Position numbers and translations under genes: made by a program | Assembly: GCA_045580105.1 (NCBI GenBank) | Contig: JAZNNH010000082.1 | Coordinates: forward strand, 1 to 10,998 | Direction: 5' to 3' | DNA length: 10,998 nt | Source of the DNA: RGIG5579 sp045580105 | GTDB taxonomy: Bacteria > Bacillota > Clostridia > Oscillospirales > SIG627 | The notes under the pieces: generated by a model | The model's input: only the letters and a program-made list of their open reading frames with translations | Told to the model about the DNA's origin: nothing | Databases searched by the model: none | Part shown: piece after piece, positions 1-6,213 of the stretch | How positions within the stretch are numbered: position 1 is the first letter of the stretch | How the letters are laid out: each line of letters opens with the position of its first letter

Positions 1-947
1 TTTGCCATTTCGTCCAAAAGCTGGGACAGCTGATCCGAAGTCATAATGCTGTCCGTCGGATATGCCTGCGTGACGATGCGGATTTCGTTGAAAATTCCGC
101 TCTCGTTGGTGTTTTGATGTCGTGTGATAAAATCCGCCACGCCCTCTTGTACCGCCTCTTCATCTCGGCAAACGGCCACCAAAACGTCATCCACGTAAAG
201 CCCGCCCGCAGTGCAAATGAAGTCTTGCACGTAGGTGTAAAGCTGATCGGAAATGACCGCTTTTTCGGTCACAGCGGACGTTCTTTGACGGCGGAACGTA
301 TAGCGAATTTCATAAGGAAAACGAAAGCTTTCCCCCAAAATCGCCTCCACGTTATCTTCCAATTCGTTGATCGCGCTGTCTATGATGTTTTTATTGTCGA
401 CGATCGCAATGACCTTTCCGTCGATCTGGGCGCGCAAAACCACGGGAAAGCTGAGGGTGATCCCAATATAAAGCGCGATCCCCAGCGCAAGCACAGCAAT
501 CAGGATATGGGCAAAATGTTCCTGCACGTACCGAATTCTCGAATGGTGGGAACGCTTTTCCCCTTTTCTCCAGAAGTTGGAAAAGAAGGCGAGAAAGGCG
601 TGAAATCTTGTGGCAATCATGGAAAACAGGCGCAAAAGCGGGGCGTGAAGCTCCATGAAATGGCGGGAATTCACGTCTTTTCCGTGTTCCTGAAGGCGCT
701 TTTTTTCTTTTTCGATACTTTTTTCGCTCAAAATGATATAAACCGTATTAAAAAAGCTGTCAAAAACGCCCAAGCCACCGCTGCGGAAAATGCGGTATTG
801 CCGAGAAAAGCTTCGCTTCTTGAACAATTTCTTTTCTTTGACAAACGAGGGGGCTGCGTGGTTTTTTTTTGGTTTGGATGCAGATTTGCCGGGTTCACGG
901 TGCGCAGAATCGATTTTAACCGCCGACTTTTCCTTGTTTTTTTTCAA
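1..947 (-). CDS. Membrane-anchored cell-wall protein, probable M23/G5-type peptidase N-terminus (partial)
   Basis: 315 codons are visible; the C-terminus lies beyond the left edge. Residues 1-50 are very basic (MKKNKEK...) and cytoplasmic in character. One strong membrane segment spans about residues 147-171. The part after it (from AQIDGKVIAIVDNKN, about 173 on) would be outside the cell. Two stretches, IDGKVIAIVDNKNIIDSAIN and GLYVDDVLVAVCRDEEAVQE, resemble the paired 'xVDGxxVGxVxdxexlxxxL' units that precede LysM, G5 and M23 endopeptidase domains in clostridial wall proteins. The catalytic domain, if present, is off-window. The start is TTG at 947-945, chosen because AAAGGAGGGGG sits just upstream and because the in-frame ATG at 983-981 overlaps the -10 box of the likely promoter, so it cannot be translated from that transcript. 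The membrane topology and reading frame are clear; the family assignment rests on recalled resemblance only. Confidence 0.6.
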   Translation of the reverse strand, partial: MKKNKEKSAVKIDSAHREPGKSASKPKKNHAAPSFVKEKKLFKKRSFSRQYRIFRSGGLGVFDSFFNTVYIILSEKSIEKEKKRLQEHGKDVNSRHFMELHAPLLRLFSMIATRFHAFLAFFSNFWRKGEKRSHHSRIRYVQEHFAHILIAVLALGIALYIGITLSFPVVLRAQIDGKVIAIVDNKNIIDSAINELEDNVEAILGESFRFPYEIRYTFRRQRTSAVTEKAVISDQLYTYVQDFICTAGGLYVDDVLVAVCRDEEAVQEGVADFITRHQNTNESGIFNEIRIVTQAYPTDSIMTSDQLSQLLDEMA

Positions 948-953
948 AAAAAT

Positions 954-964
954 CCCCCTCCTTT
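954..964 (-). promoter_or_regulatory. Ribosome binding site that decides a TTG start
   Basis: On the minus strand this reads AAAGGAGGGGG, followed by six bases and then TTG at 947. It is the only good Shine-Dalgarno sequence near the beginning of the frame, and it fixes the start at TTG rather than at the upstream ATG at 983. Confidence 0.75.
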
Positions 965-981
965 CATCGATTATTTTCAAC

Positions 982-1010
982 ATTTTAACATAATGAAGCA
1001 AAAAAATCAA
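982..1010 (-). promoter_or_regulatory. Sigma-A-type promoter of the leftward wall-protein gene
   Basis: On the minus strand there is TTGATT (1010-1005), a 17-base spacer, and TAAAAT (987-982). The expected transcription start near 975 would give a leader of about 28 bases. The two boxes and spacing are identical to those of the HU promoter in this window. Confidence 0.65.
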
Positions 1011-1038
1011 GTCTCGCTCATTTTCCCCTACTCTTCTC

Positions 1039-1067
1039 TTGATTTTGAGGACGGTTTCGGGTATAAT
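1039..1067 (+). promoter_or_regulatory. Sigma-A-type promoter of the foldase gene
   Basis: TTGATT (1039-1044), a 17-base spacer and a perfect TATAAT (1062-1067). The transcript would start near 1074, leaving a leader of about 82 bases. It is back to back with the leftward promoter, with 28 bases between the two -35 boxes. Confidence 0.75.
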
Positions 1068-1155
1068 GAGTCATACTTCCTTTACCTGTTTTTTCATATT
1101 ATCTTCACACAAAATGGGTAAAAATAGCGTTCAACACAAAACGAAAGGATCTGTT

Positions 1156-2205
1156 ATGAAACGAACCCTCTCTCTTTTTCTGACACTCCTATTTGCATTC
1201 TTGTTTTGCGGCTGCCAAGATGCGCCCTTAACGGGAGAAAAACTGGGCGGTATCCGAAGCGACGGCAAGGAGATCTATCCCGAAGTATTTCTTCATTTTG
1301 ACGGGCAATCCGTATCTTTTGATGAATTCCGCTATTACTACCTCAATTATAAAAATATGTATCTGGAAAGCGACGAGGATTATTTTTCGCAAGACGGTGC
1401 GCAGGAAGATCTGAAGGACGAAGTCCTGCAATGCCTGTTGGACCAGTGGGCCGTTCGCTTTCTGGCAAAGGAACACAAGGTTAGTTTGAACCGAGAAGAG
1501 AAAGAAGCGGTAGAAGCCAGCATCAACGAGGCCATTGCCCAGTTTGGAAGCGAAGACGCATTCCTTTCCGATCTGCACGCATCCTTTATGTCCAAACAAT
1601 ACTATCAATCCATGATGGAATACTCCTCCCTCTATTATAAGCTTTTCAACACCCTCTTTGAAGATGGCGGAAAAGAAGCATATACCGACAAAGAATTTTA
1701 CGAATTCTACCAAGATCACTATCTGGCGATTCAGCAAATCTTTCTTCCCTTTGGAGAAGGAGAAACCAAAGACAGTTGCCAAAACACCCTCGCGCTTGCC
1801 GACTCCATCCGAAAACAAGCGGAAAACGGAAAAGATTTCTGGTCGCTGGTTGAAACGTTCGGAAAAGACGACAATATGCTCAAATACCCCGACGGGTATT
1901 ATATCACCGAAGGTCAGGCGGAACAGGTGCTGTACGAAAGCGCCAAAAAACTGAAAACAGGCGAGATCAGTCAGCCCGTTGTCGGACAAACCGGTGTGTA
2001 TCTGATGCGCCGCGTGGAAATGAAACAAGCACGCATGGACGAAAACCGCGACATTGCCCTGTTCGGCTACCGCGATGCGCTCGATGAATGGCATCCGGGC
2101 GAATATGACCGTGTTTTCCGCGAATTGTATCGCAAACGGGCAGAACAAATCAAGGTGGAATACAGCCAATTTTGGGATATGGTTTCCACAGAAACCGTTT
2201 TCTGA
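1156..2205 (+). CDS. PrsA-like lipoprotein peptidyl-prolyl isomerase (parvulin-type foldase)
   Basis: A 349-residue predicted lipoprotein. It has a basic start (MKRT), a hydrophobic core, and a lipobox-like LFCG followed by Cys20, the likely lipidated residue after signal peptidase II cleavage. The middle (about 50-185) is helical and charged, like the chaperone part of SurA/PrsA proteins. Residues about 186-290 look like a rotamase (parvulin) domain: YLAIQQIFLPF at its start, KDFWSLVETFGKDD, a YPDGYYI strand, and KLKTGEISQPVVGQTGVYLMRRVE, the characteristic 'L..GeiS.pV....G.yl..v' ending. The known role of this family is folding of secreted proteins at the outer face of the membrane. The frame is open from 1039, but ATG 1156 is chosen because GAAAGGA precedes it, a signal peptide begins there, and the promoter -10 box at 1062 excludes earlier starts. 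It is transcribed divergently from the wall-protein gene. Whether isomerase activity is retained cannot be judged from sequence alone. Confidence 0.8.
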   Translation: MKRTLSLFLTLLFAFLFCGCQDAPLTGEKLGGIRSDGKEIYPEVFLHFDGQSVSFDEFRYYYLNYKNMYLESDEDYFSQDGAQEDLKDEVLQCLLDQWAVRFLAKEHKVSLNREEKEAVEASINEAIAQFGSEDAFLSDLHASFMSKQYYQSMMEYSSLYYKLFNTLFEDGGKEAYTDKEFYEFYQDHYLAIQQIFLPFGEGETKDSCQNTLALADSIRKQAENGKDFWSLVETFGKDDNMLKYPDGYYITEGQAEQVLYESAKKLKTGEISQPVVGQTGVYLMRRVEMKQARMDENRDIALFGYRDALDEWHPGEYDRVFRELYRKRAEQIKVEYSQFWDMVSTETVF

Positions 2206-2224
2206 TTTTCATTCTCCCGATCCC

Positions 2225-2253
2225 TTGCACCGAGAACCGCTCTATGCTATAAT
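2225..2253 (+). promoter_or_regulatory. Sigma-A-type promoter of the CapA-MurF fusion gene
   Basis: TTGCAC (2225-2230), a 17-base spacer, and TATAAT (2248-2253), all within the 83 bases between the foldase stop and the next start. The transcript would start near 2260 with a leader of about 29 bases, so this gene can be expressed separately from the foldase. Confidence 0.75.
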
Positions 2254-2288
2254 ACTTTTGAGCTATAACCGAAAAAAAGGAGAAGAAT

Positions 2289-4682
2289 ATGAAAGCACTC
2301 TGGAAACATTACGATAAGTCATACGAAGCTCTGGAACACGATTTCCCCTTGGCATTCCCGTGGAACAGCAAGGAAGAACCCGATCTTCCGCGATACCGTT
2401 TGGGCGATGACGGCTATTGGTTTGACCCCGACGCGCCGGAAACGGGAAAAGCCCTGCTCTCCTGCATGGGCGATTTGATGTGTGAACCGCAGATGACAAA
2501 GGCCTGCAAATTCGGAAACCGTTACTTTTTCCATCCCCTCTTTCAGTACGTTCGTCCCATTTTAAAGCAGTCTGATTTTTCCGTGGCAAACTTAGAAACC
2601 ATTTTGGGAGAAAGCACGCCTTACGCAGGACTCTACCATCGCGTCAACCGACAGTTCCACTGCAACGGACCGGAATGTTATCTGGAATCCTTGCGTTATG
2701 CCGGATTCGACGCCTTGGTCAACGCCAACAACCACAACTGCGACGCCGGTATCACGGGTCTGTTTGAAACCCTCGATGCGTTGGATCGACATCAGTTCCC
2801 CCACACGGGCACCTTCCGTCCGAGCGATTCGGAGCGCGTTCTTTTCGTGAAAATCCGCGGCATTCGCGTTGCCATTCTTTCCTACGCTTGGCGATTCAAT
2901 TCGCTTGGCGAAGCAAATCTGACCGAAGAGGGCTTCGGTCTGGTTTTGAACCGATTCAGCAAGGAAAAAATCGATCGTGACACCGCCCACGCAAGGAAAA
3001 TGGGGGCTCAATTTATTCTTTGCTACATTCACTGGGGCAAAGACTACGACTTGGAGCCCAACGACGTTCAGCGCGACATCCTCGAACAAATGCAGGAAGC
3101 GGACGTCGACTACATCGTAGGCAGCCACACCCATTGCCTGCAAAAAGCACATATTGCCACCTCAAAATCGGGAAAGAAGATCCCGATGATGTTCTCCATG
3201 GGAAATTTTGTCACCAACGAACCCAAGGAGCTTTGCAAACACACCGCCATTCTTCAGCTTTCTCTGACCGAGGAAAACGGAAGCATTTTGGTCGAGGAAA
3301 AACTCATTCCTTGTTACGTATTTAACGAATTCGACGGCTCCCGCTTCCCCGTCGTGCCCGCTCACAGCACCTTGAACGGCGGCTTTGCCTGCGAAAAGCT
3401 CGACTCGGTCAAAGCATACGTACGCGAACGAGTGGGCGATCTCATTCCGTTTCTTGATCTGGGCGAAACGTCCTTGGAAGAAGTTTGCCGCGCGATGGAG
3501 CTCCCCGTTCCCGAAGGTCTTGAAGGCGCGCCCGTTGTTTCTCTGAGTGCCGAGGTCGGTCCCAGCACCCGTGGCGGTCTGTATTTTTCCACCCATCCGG
3601 AAGAGCTGTATCCCGCCAAGGGATTGATCCGTCGGCACGTCACCGCCGCCGTCACCGAGACGCCGATCGAGGGCTTACCTTGTATTCTGACCAAAGACGT
3701 CAAGAGCGCTTTTGAAAAAGCGTGTCTTGCCATCAAAAAGATCGCACCCACGCCCAAAACCGTACTCGTTGCCGGCATCGAAGGCAAAACCGTGACGTGC
3801 GAGTTGATTTCCAAGGTGTTAAAAACCACACTTCGCGTCTACACCCCCGAAGATGACTACCAGTACGATGCAACCCCTTGGCAGAAGATTCATCCGAGCT
3901 GCGACGTTCTGGTTTTAGAGCTTCGCCATTCCCACCCGATGGGAGCCGAACGGCTGCTGCGCTTGCACACGCCGGACGTTTTGGTTTTGACACAAGAGGT
4001 CGAGCAGCTCGAAGAGCTTCTCCTCGCACTTCCCAAAAACGCAACCGTCTTTTATAACGAAACCTGCCCGGTTCTCGTTCGGGCGATCCGTTCCATCCAA
4101 AACGCGAAAAATGAGCTGATCCCGTTCGGTCAAACGATCCTTGACCACCGCCTGCCCTTTGCGCATCAAGCCGCGCTTCCCGATGCCGCACTTGCCGTGG
4201 GTCAACATTTCGGGGTTGCAAAAGAAACGGCGAAACAAGCCATTTCGGATCATTCCCCCGCCCTCTTCCCGACCGGAAAAGTTTTCGTTGACGACGTTCA
4301 TCTGATCCTTGACTTGAACTGCAAAACGAAAGCAAGTCTTGACTCAGCTTTCGCATCGTTTGCTCAAACCTCCGGCAGAGCCGTTTGCATCTTTGGATCC
4401 ACCTCCGCGGCAACGCAGGAAGAACTGATCCAAATGGCAAAAGGCGCCGGTGCAAAGCAGATCTTCTTCTTGGGCGAAGGAGATGCCGACGGCGCCCGTT
4501 TCCTGAACGAACGTGATTTGGAACGCGCTCTTTTGGAGGAACTCAAAGATGGCGACCGCATTCTCTTTTTGGCGGATCGCACGGCCAACCTAAATCTCAC
4601 CGTTCGCCGCCTGTTCGGCTTGTGTGATGGATTTATGCCCAACTGTGAACATTATATGTTATCGGAAAAATTGGTCTTTTAA
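2289..4682 (+). CDS. CapA-type metallophosphatase-like domain fused to a MurF-like ligase module
   Basis: 797 residues, preceded by AAAAAGGAGAAG. Residues about 55-345 carry the CapA (PGA_cap) pattern: CMGDLMC (59-65), VANLET (99-104), NANNHNCDAG (145-154), HWGKDYDL (248-255), GSHTHCLQ (278-285) and SMGNFV (303-308). The Asp, Asn and His residues are those expected to bind metals in this calcineurin-like fold. Residues about 380-797 follow the three-part layout of MurF: an N-terminal domain (about 395-485), a central ATPase domain with P-loop GIEGKT (496-501) and VLELRHSHPMGAERLLRLHTPDVLVLT (split here as VLVLELRHSH at 540-549 and PDVLVLT at 562-568), and a C-terminal domain from about 662. 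However, the MurF NN-IG-P motif, the segment holding the carbamylated lysine (AKGEI) and the YNANP motif are not seen, so ligase activity is doubtful. Unlike typical CapA/PgsA there is no signal peptide or membrane anchor, so a cytoplasmic location is likely. CapA-family proteins are linked to poly-gamma-glutamate and similar polymers, but the actual substrate here is unknown. Confidence 0.75.
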   Translation: MKALWKHYDKSYEALEHDFPLAFPWNSKEEPDLPRYRLGDDGYWFDPDAPETGKALLSCMGDLMCEPQMTKACKFGNRYFFHPLFQYVRPILKQSDFSVANLETILGESTPYAGLYHRVNRQFHCNGPECYLESLRYAGFDALVNANNHNCDAGITGLFETLDALDRHQFPHTGTFRPSDSERVLFVKIRGIRVAILSYAWRFNSLGEANLTEEGFGLVLNRFSKEKIDRDTAHARKMGAQFILCYIHWGKDYDLEPNDVQRDILEQMQEADVDYIVGSHTHCLQKAHIATSKSGKKIPMMFSMGNFVTNEPKELCKHTAILQLSLTEENGSILVEEKLIPCYVFNEFDGSRFPVVPAHSTLNGGFACEKLDSVKAYVRERVGDLIPFLDLGETSLEEVCRAMELPVPEGLEGAPVVSLSAEVGPSTRGGLYFSTHPEELYPAKGLIRRHVTAAVTETPIEGLPCILTKDVKSAFEKACLAIKKIAPTPKTVLVAGIEGKTVTCELISKVLKTTLRVYTPEDDYQYDATPWQKIHPSCDVLVLELRHSHPMGAERLLRLHTPDVLVLTQEVEQLEELLLALPKNATVFYNETCPVLVRAIRSIQNAKNELIPFGQTILDHRLPFAHQAALPDAALAVGQHFGVAKETAKQAISDHSPALFPTGKVFVDDVHLILDLNCKTKASLDSAFASFAQTSGRAVCIFGSTSAATQEELIQMAKGAGAKQIFFLGEGDADGARFLNERDLERALLEELKDGDRILFLADRTANLNLTVRRLFGLCDGFMPNCEHYMLSEKLVF

Positions 4683-4710
4683 ACCGATGTTTGAAAACCG
4701 TCCCGAAAGC

Positions 4711-4752
4711 AAAAAGAAGGAGATGCTTCGATGAAGCATCTCCGTTCTTTTT
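4711..4752. terminator. Bidirectional rho-independent terminator between converging genes
   Basis: An 11-bp perfect stem, GGAGATGCTTC (4719-4729) with GAAGCATCTCC (4733-4743), has a three-base loop. It is flanked by AAAAAGAA on the left and TTCTTTTT on the right. It therefore presents a U-tract after the hairpin in both directions and serves both the CapA-MurF gene and the leftward HU gene. Confidence 0.9.
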
Positions 4753-4761
4753 TGTTGTTTT

Positions 4762-5037
4762 TTATTTGTTAACTGCGGTCTTGAGAGCAGCACCTGCTTT
4801 GAAAGCGGGAACTTTGCAAGCGGCAATTTTGATTGCTTTGCCGGTCTGGGGGTTCTTGCCCTGACGAGCAGCGCGCGCGCGCGATTCAAAGGTACCAAAG
4901 CCGATCAGCTGAACCTTTTCACCTTTTGCCAAAGCTTCGGTGATAGCGGTAACGGTAGCGTCAATCACGGCACCTGCGTCCTTTTTGGATACGTTTGCAG
5001 CAGCGGCAGCAGCTGCGATGAGTTCTGTCTTGTTCAT
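4762..5037 (-). CDS. hup: HU family DNA-binding protein
   Basis: 91 residues, the standard HU length. HU is a homodimeric, sequence-nonspecific nucleoid protein that bends and compacts DNA. The visible hallmarks are MNKTELI at the start, the helix pair with VSKKDAGAVIDA, the GFGTF turn (46-50), and the DNA-binding arm with RQGKNPQTGK (58-67), including the NPQTG tip whose proline intercalates into DNA. The C-terminal VPAFKAGAALKTAV closes the saddle. A run of seven alanines in helix 1 (about residues 8-14) is more Ala-rich than usual. GGAGG lies 8 bases before the ATG, and a matching promoter lies upstream. The gene is monocistronic and converges on the CapA-MurF gene. The hup/hbs symbol is used in a family sense. 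Confidence 0.96.
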   Translation of the reverse strand: MNKTELIAAAAAAANVSKKDAGAVIDATVTAITEALAKGEKVQLIGFGTFESRARAARQGKNPQTGKAIKIAACKVPAFKAGAALKTAVNK

Positions 5038-5090
5038 TTTTATTTCCTCCGTAAAATTTATTTTTCACATAAAATAAAATATGCTACCTA

Positions 5091-5119
5091 ATTTTACATC
5101 CTTTTTTCATAAAAATCAA
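5091..5119 (-). promoter_or_regulatory. Sigma-A-type promoter of the HU gene
   Basis: On the minus strand there is TTGATT (5119-5114), a 17-base spacer and TAAAAT (5096-5091), giving a leader of about 46 bases before the HU start. The upstream DNA (5120-5190) is very A+T-rich with long T and A runs, which could act as an UP element for this presumably strong promoter; that role is inference. Confidence 0.7.
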
Positions 5120-5188
5120 CAGTTTTCTTAACATTTTGTTCTTTTTTTTGTAATTTTTTACAAATCGATTTTTTTGTGCAAAAAAAAT

Positions 5189-5214
5189 ACCGTTTTTGAA
5201 CAAAGAACCGTTTT
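5189..5214 (+). repeat. Two direct ACCGTTTT copies upstream of the ZIP gene, possible operator
   Basis: ACCGTTTT occurs at 5189-5196 and 5207-5214, an 18-base period. The second copy overlaps the proposed -35 region of the ZIP transporter promoter. A metal-responsive operator is conceivable, but the sequence does not match a Fur, Zur or MntR box I recognise. Confidence 0.25.
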
Positions 5215-5238
5215 CAGCCCTTGCGAATATGCTATAAG
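5211..5238 (+). promoter_or_regulatory. Possible weak promoter of the ZIP transporter gene
   Basis: TTTTCA (5211-5216), a 16-base spacer and TATAAG (5233-5238), about 38 bases before the ATG. The -10 is fair and the -35 is poor, so it may need an activator or be wrongly placed. Confidence 0.4.
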
Positions 5239-5275
5239 CGGAAAATACCAATCTCAATTTTAACAGGAGAAACCT

Positions 5276-6031
5276 ATGTATCAACAATGGCTTGAAACGG
5301 CGTTCGGCATCCTCGTTCCCTTTTTCGGAACGGTACTGGGAGCCGCATCCGTGTTCTTTTTTTCAGGGGCTTTGAATCAATCTCTGCAAGCGTCGTTTTT
5401 TGGATTTGCCGCCGGTGTCATGCAAGCGGCGGCCATTTGGTCTTTGATTTTACCCGCCATTGATTTCAGCGGCGGCGCCACCCTTCCCGTTTTGGGACTG
5501 CTTTGCGGTATGGGCGTTTTTCTTTTAGCAGACGTCCTTTTGTTTCAAAATTCAAAACGCGCATCCTTCACGCACTCATCCAAAATTCTGGCGCTGTCCG
5601 TGACCTTGCACAACATCCCCGAGGGGATGGCGGTGGGCGTTGCATTTGCATCCGCCTTGGGTTCTTCAGACCCCTCGTCCCTTACCCCCGCTTTGATCCT
5701 TTCCCTTGGCGTTGCCATTCAAAATTTTCCCGAGGGGGCGGTGATTTCCATGCCTCTTGCCGGCGTGGGAGTGAAACGAAAGAAGGCCTTTGCGCTGGGT
5801 GCTCTTTCGGGCATTGTGGAACCCATCGGCGCGCTCTTGGCGCTCATTTTAACCCGATTTATCGTTCCCTTGCTCCCGTTTCTTCTCACCTTTGCCGCCG
5901 GCGCGATGATGTACGTCATCATTGTGGAGTTGATTCCGGATTTAGCAAAAGAAAAAAAATCGATCAGCGGATACACAAGCTACGCGATCGGATTTTCTCT
6001 GATGATGTTTTTGGACGTTGTTTTAGGATAA
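5276..6031 (+). CDS. ZIP family divalent metal transporter (GufA/ZIP11-like)
   Basis: 251 residues and almost wholly hydrophobic, fitting about eight membrane helices. ZIP proteins import Zn2+ and related divalent metals into the cytoplasm. The two metal-binding helices carry HNIPEG (112-117) and QNFPEG (149-154), and the next helix carries IVEPIG with Glu182. In the structurally known Bordetella ZIP the metal ligands include His177, Asn178, Glu181, Gln207, Glu211 and Glu240. The spacing of 33 between Gln149 and Glu182 here equals Gln207 to Glu240, so the binuclear site appears intact. Gln rather than His in the second motif is normal for the GufA subfamily and separates this protein from ZupT. 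The loop between helices 3 and 4 (about 92-102) is short and holds a single His. CAGGAGAAACCT precedes the ATG. The gene stands alone. The exact metal (Zn, Mn, Fe, Co) cannot be read from sequence. Confidence 0.92.
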   Translation: MYQQWLETAFGILVPFFGTVLGAASVFFFSGALNQSLQASFFGFAAGVMQAAAIWSLILPAIDFSGGATLPVLGLLCGMGVFLLADVLLFQNSKRASFTHSSKILALSVTLHNIPEGMAVGVAFASALGSSDPSSLTPALILSLGVAIQNFPEGAVISMPLAGVGVKRKKAFALGALSGIVEPIGALLALILTRFIVPLLPFLLTFAAGAMMYVIIVELIPDLAKEKKSISGYTSYAIGFSLMMFLDVVLG

Positions 6032-6140
6032 ATTTCTTTTTTCTTATTTTTTATCCGATCTCCCCTTTTGTTTTTTTTCCTTTTCTCTGCCAAGTGAAAA
6101 AAACGCAAAACCGAAACAAGGAACAGCACAAAACGGCATT

Positions 6141-6148
6141 CATATAAT
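6141..6148 (+). promoter_or_regulatory. Candidate promoter -10 box of the cotJ operon
   Basis: CATATAAT lies 73 bases before the cotJA start. It resembles the -10 element of sporulation sigma-E (CATACAAT type) and also contains a sigma-A TATAAT. No good -35 box for either factor is visible about 14-17 bases upstream. In Bacillus subtilis cotJ is sigma-E dependent, so mother-cell control is expected but not proven here. Confidence 0.4.
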
Positions 6149-6152
6149 GACT

Positions 6153-6182
6153 GTGAGCATACGCTCACGCCCGAAATTCGGG
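6153..6182 (+). other. Two adjacent small stem-loops in the cotJ leader
   Basis: GTGAGC-ATAC-GCTCAC (6153-6168) is followed one base later by CCCGA-AAT-TCGGG (6170-6182). Both lie between the likely promoter and the ribosome binding site, so they would form near the 5' end of the cotJ mRNA. They lack a U-tract and so are not a terminator. They may stabilise the transcript or be part of a regulatory leader; I recognise no known riboswitch. Confidence 0.5.
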
Positions 6183-6196
6183 TGAAACTAATAAGT

Positions 6197-6204
6197 AAGG
6201 GGAA
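6197..6204 (+). promoter_or_regulatory. Ribosome binding site supporting a GTG start for cotJA
   Basis: AAGGGGAA lies nine bases before GTG 6214. An in-frame TAA stop at 6196-6198 and the lack of any other start codon before 6214 make GTG the first possible start of the full frame. Confidence 0.7.
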
Positions 6205-6213
6205 CCAATCACT

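Noticed and set aside
114..1121. Long rightward open frame of 335 codons
   Set aside because: It is antisense to the TTG-started leftward gene, has no ribosome binding site, and crosses the divergent promoter region. The opposite strand has the membrane segment, promoter and Shine-Dalgarno sequence.
1228..2169. Antisense open frame of 313 codons inside the foldase gene
   Set aside because: The sense strand encodes a lipoprotein signal and a parvulin-type domain; the antisense product is Phe/Val-rich with no recognisable domain.
2189..2204. Inverted repeat CAGAAA-CCGT-TTTCTG at the end of the foldase gene as a terminator
   Set aside because: The stem is short and A+T-rich, overlaps the coding end, and is followed by only ATTTTC. 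Read-through into the next gene is likely, though that gene has its own promoter.
4865..4882. Alternating GC run inside the HU gene as possible Z-DNA or a special site
   Set aside because: It encodes the Arg-Ala-Arg-Ala stretch before the HU arm and is explained by coding for that peptide.
6026..6056. GGATAAA...TTTATCC inverted repeat after the ZIP gene as a terminator
   Set aside because: Seven weak base pairs with a loop of about 17 and no U-tract directly after the stem. The region 6032-6120 is simply T-rich, and no convincing terminator was found there.
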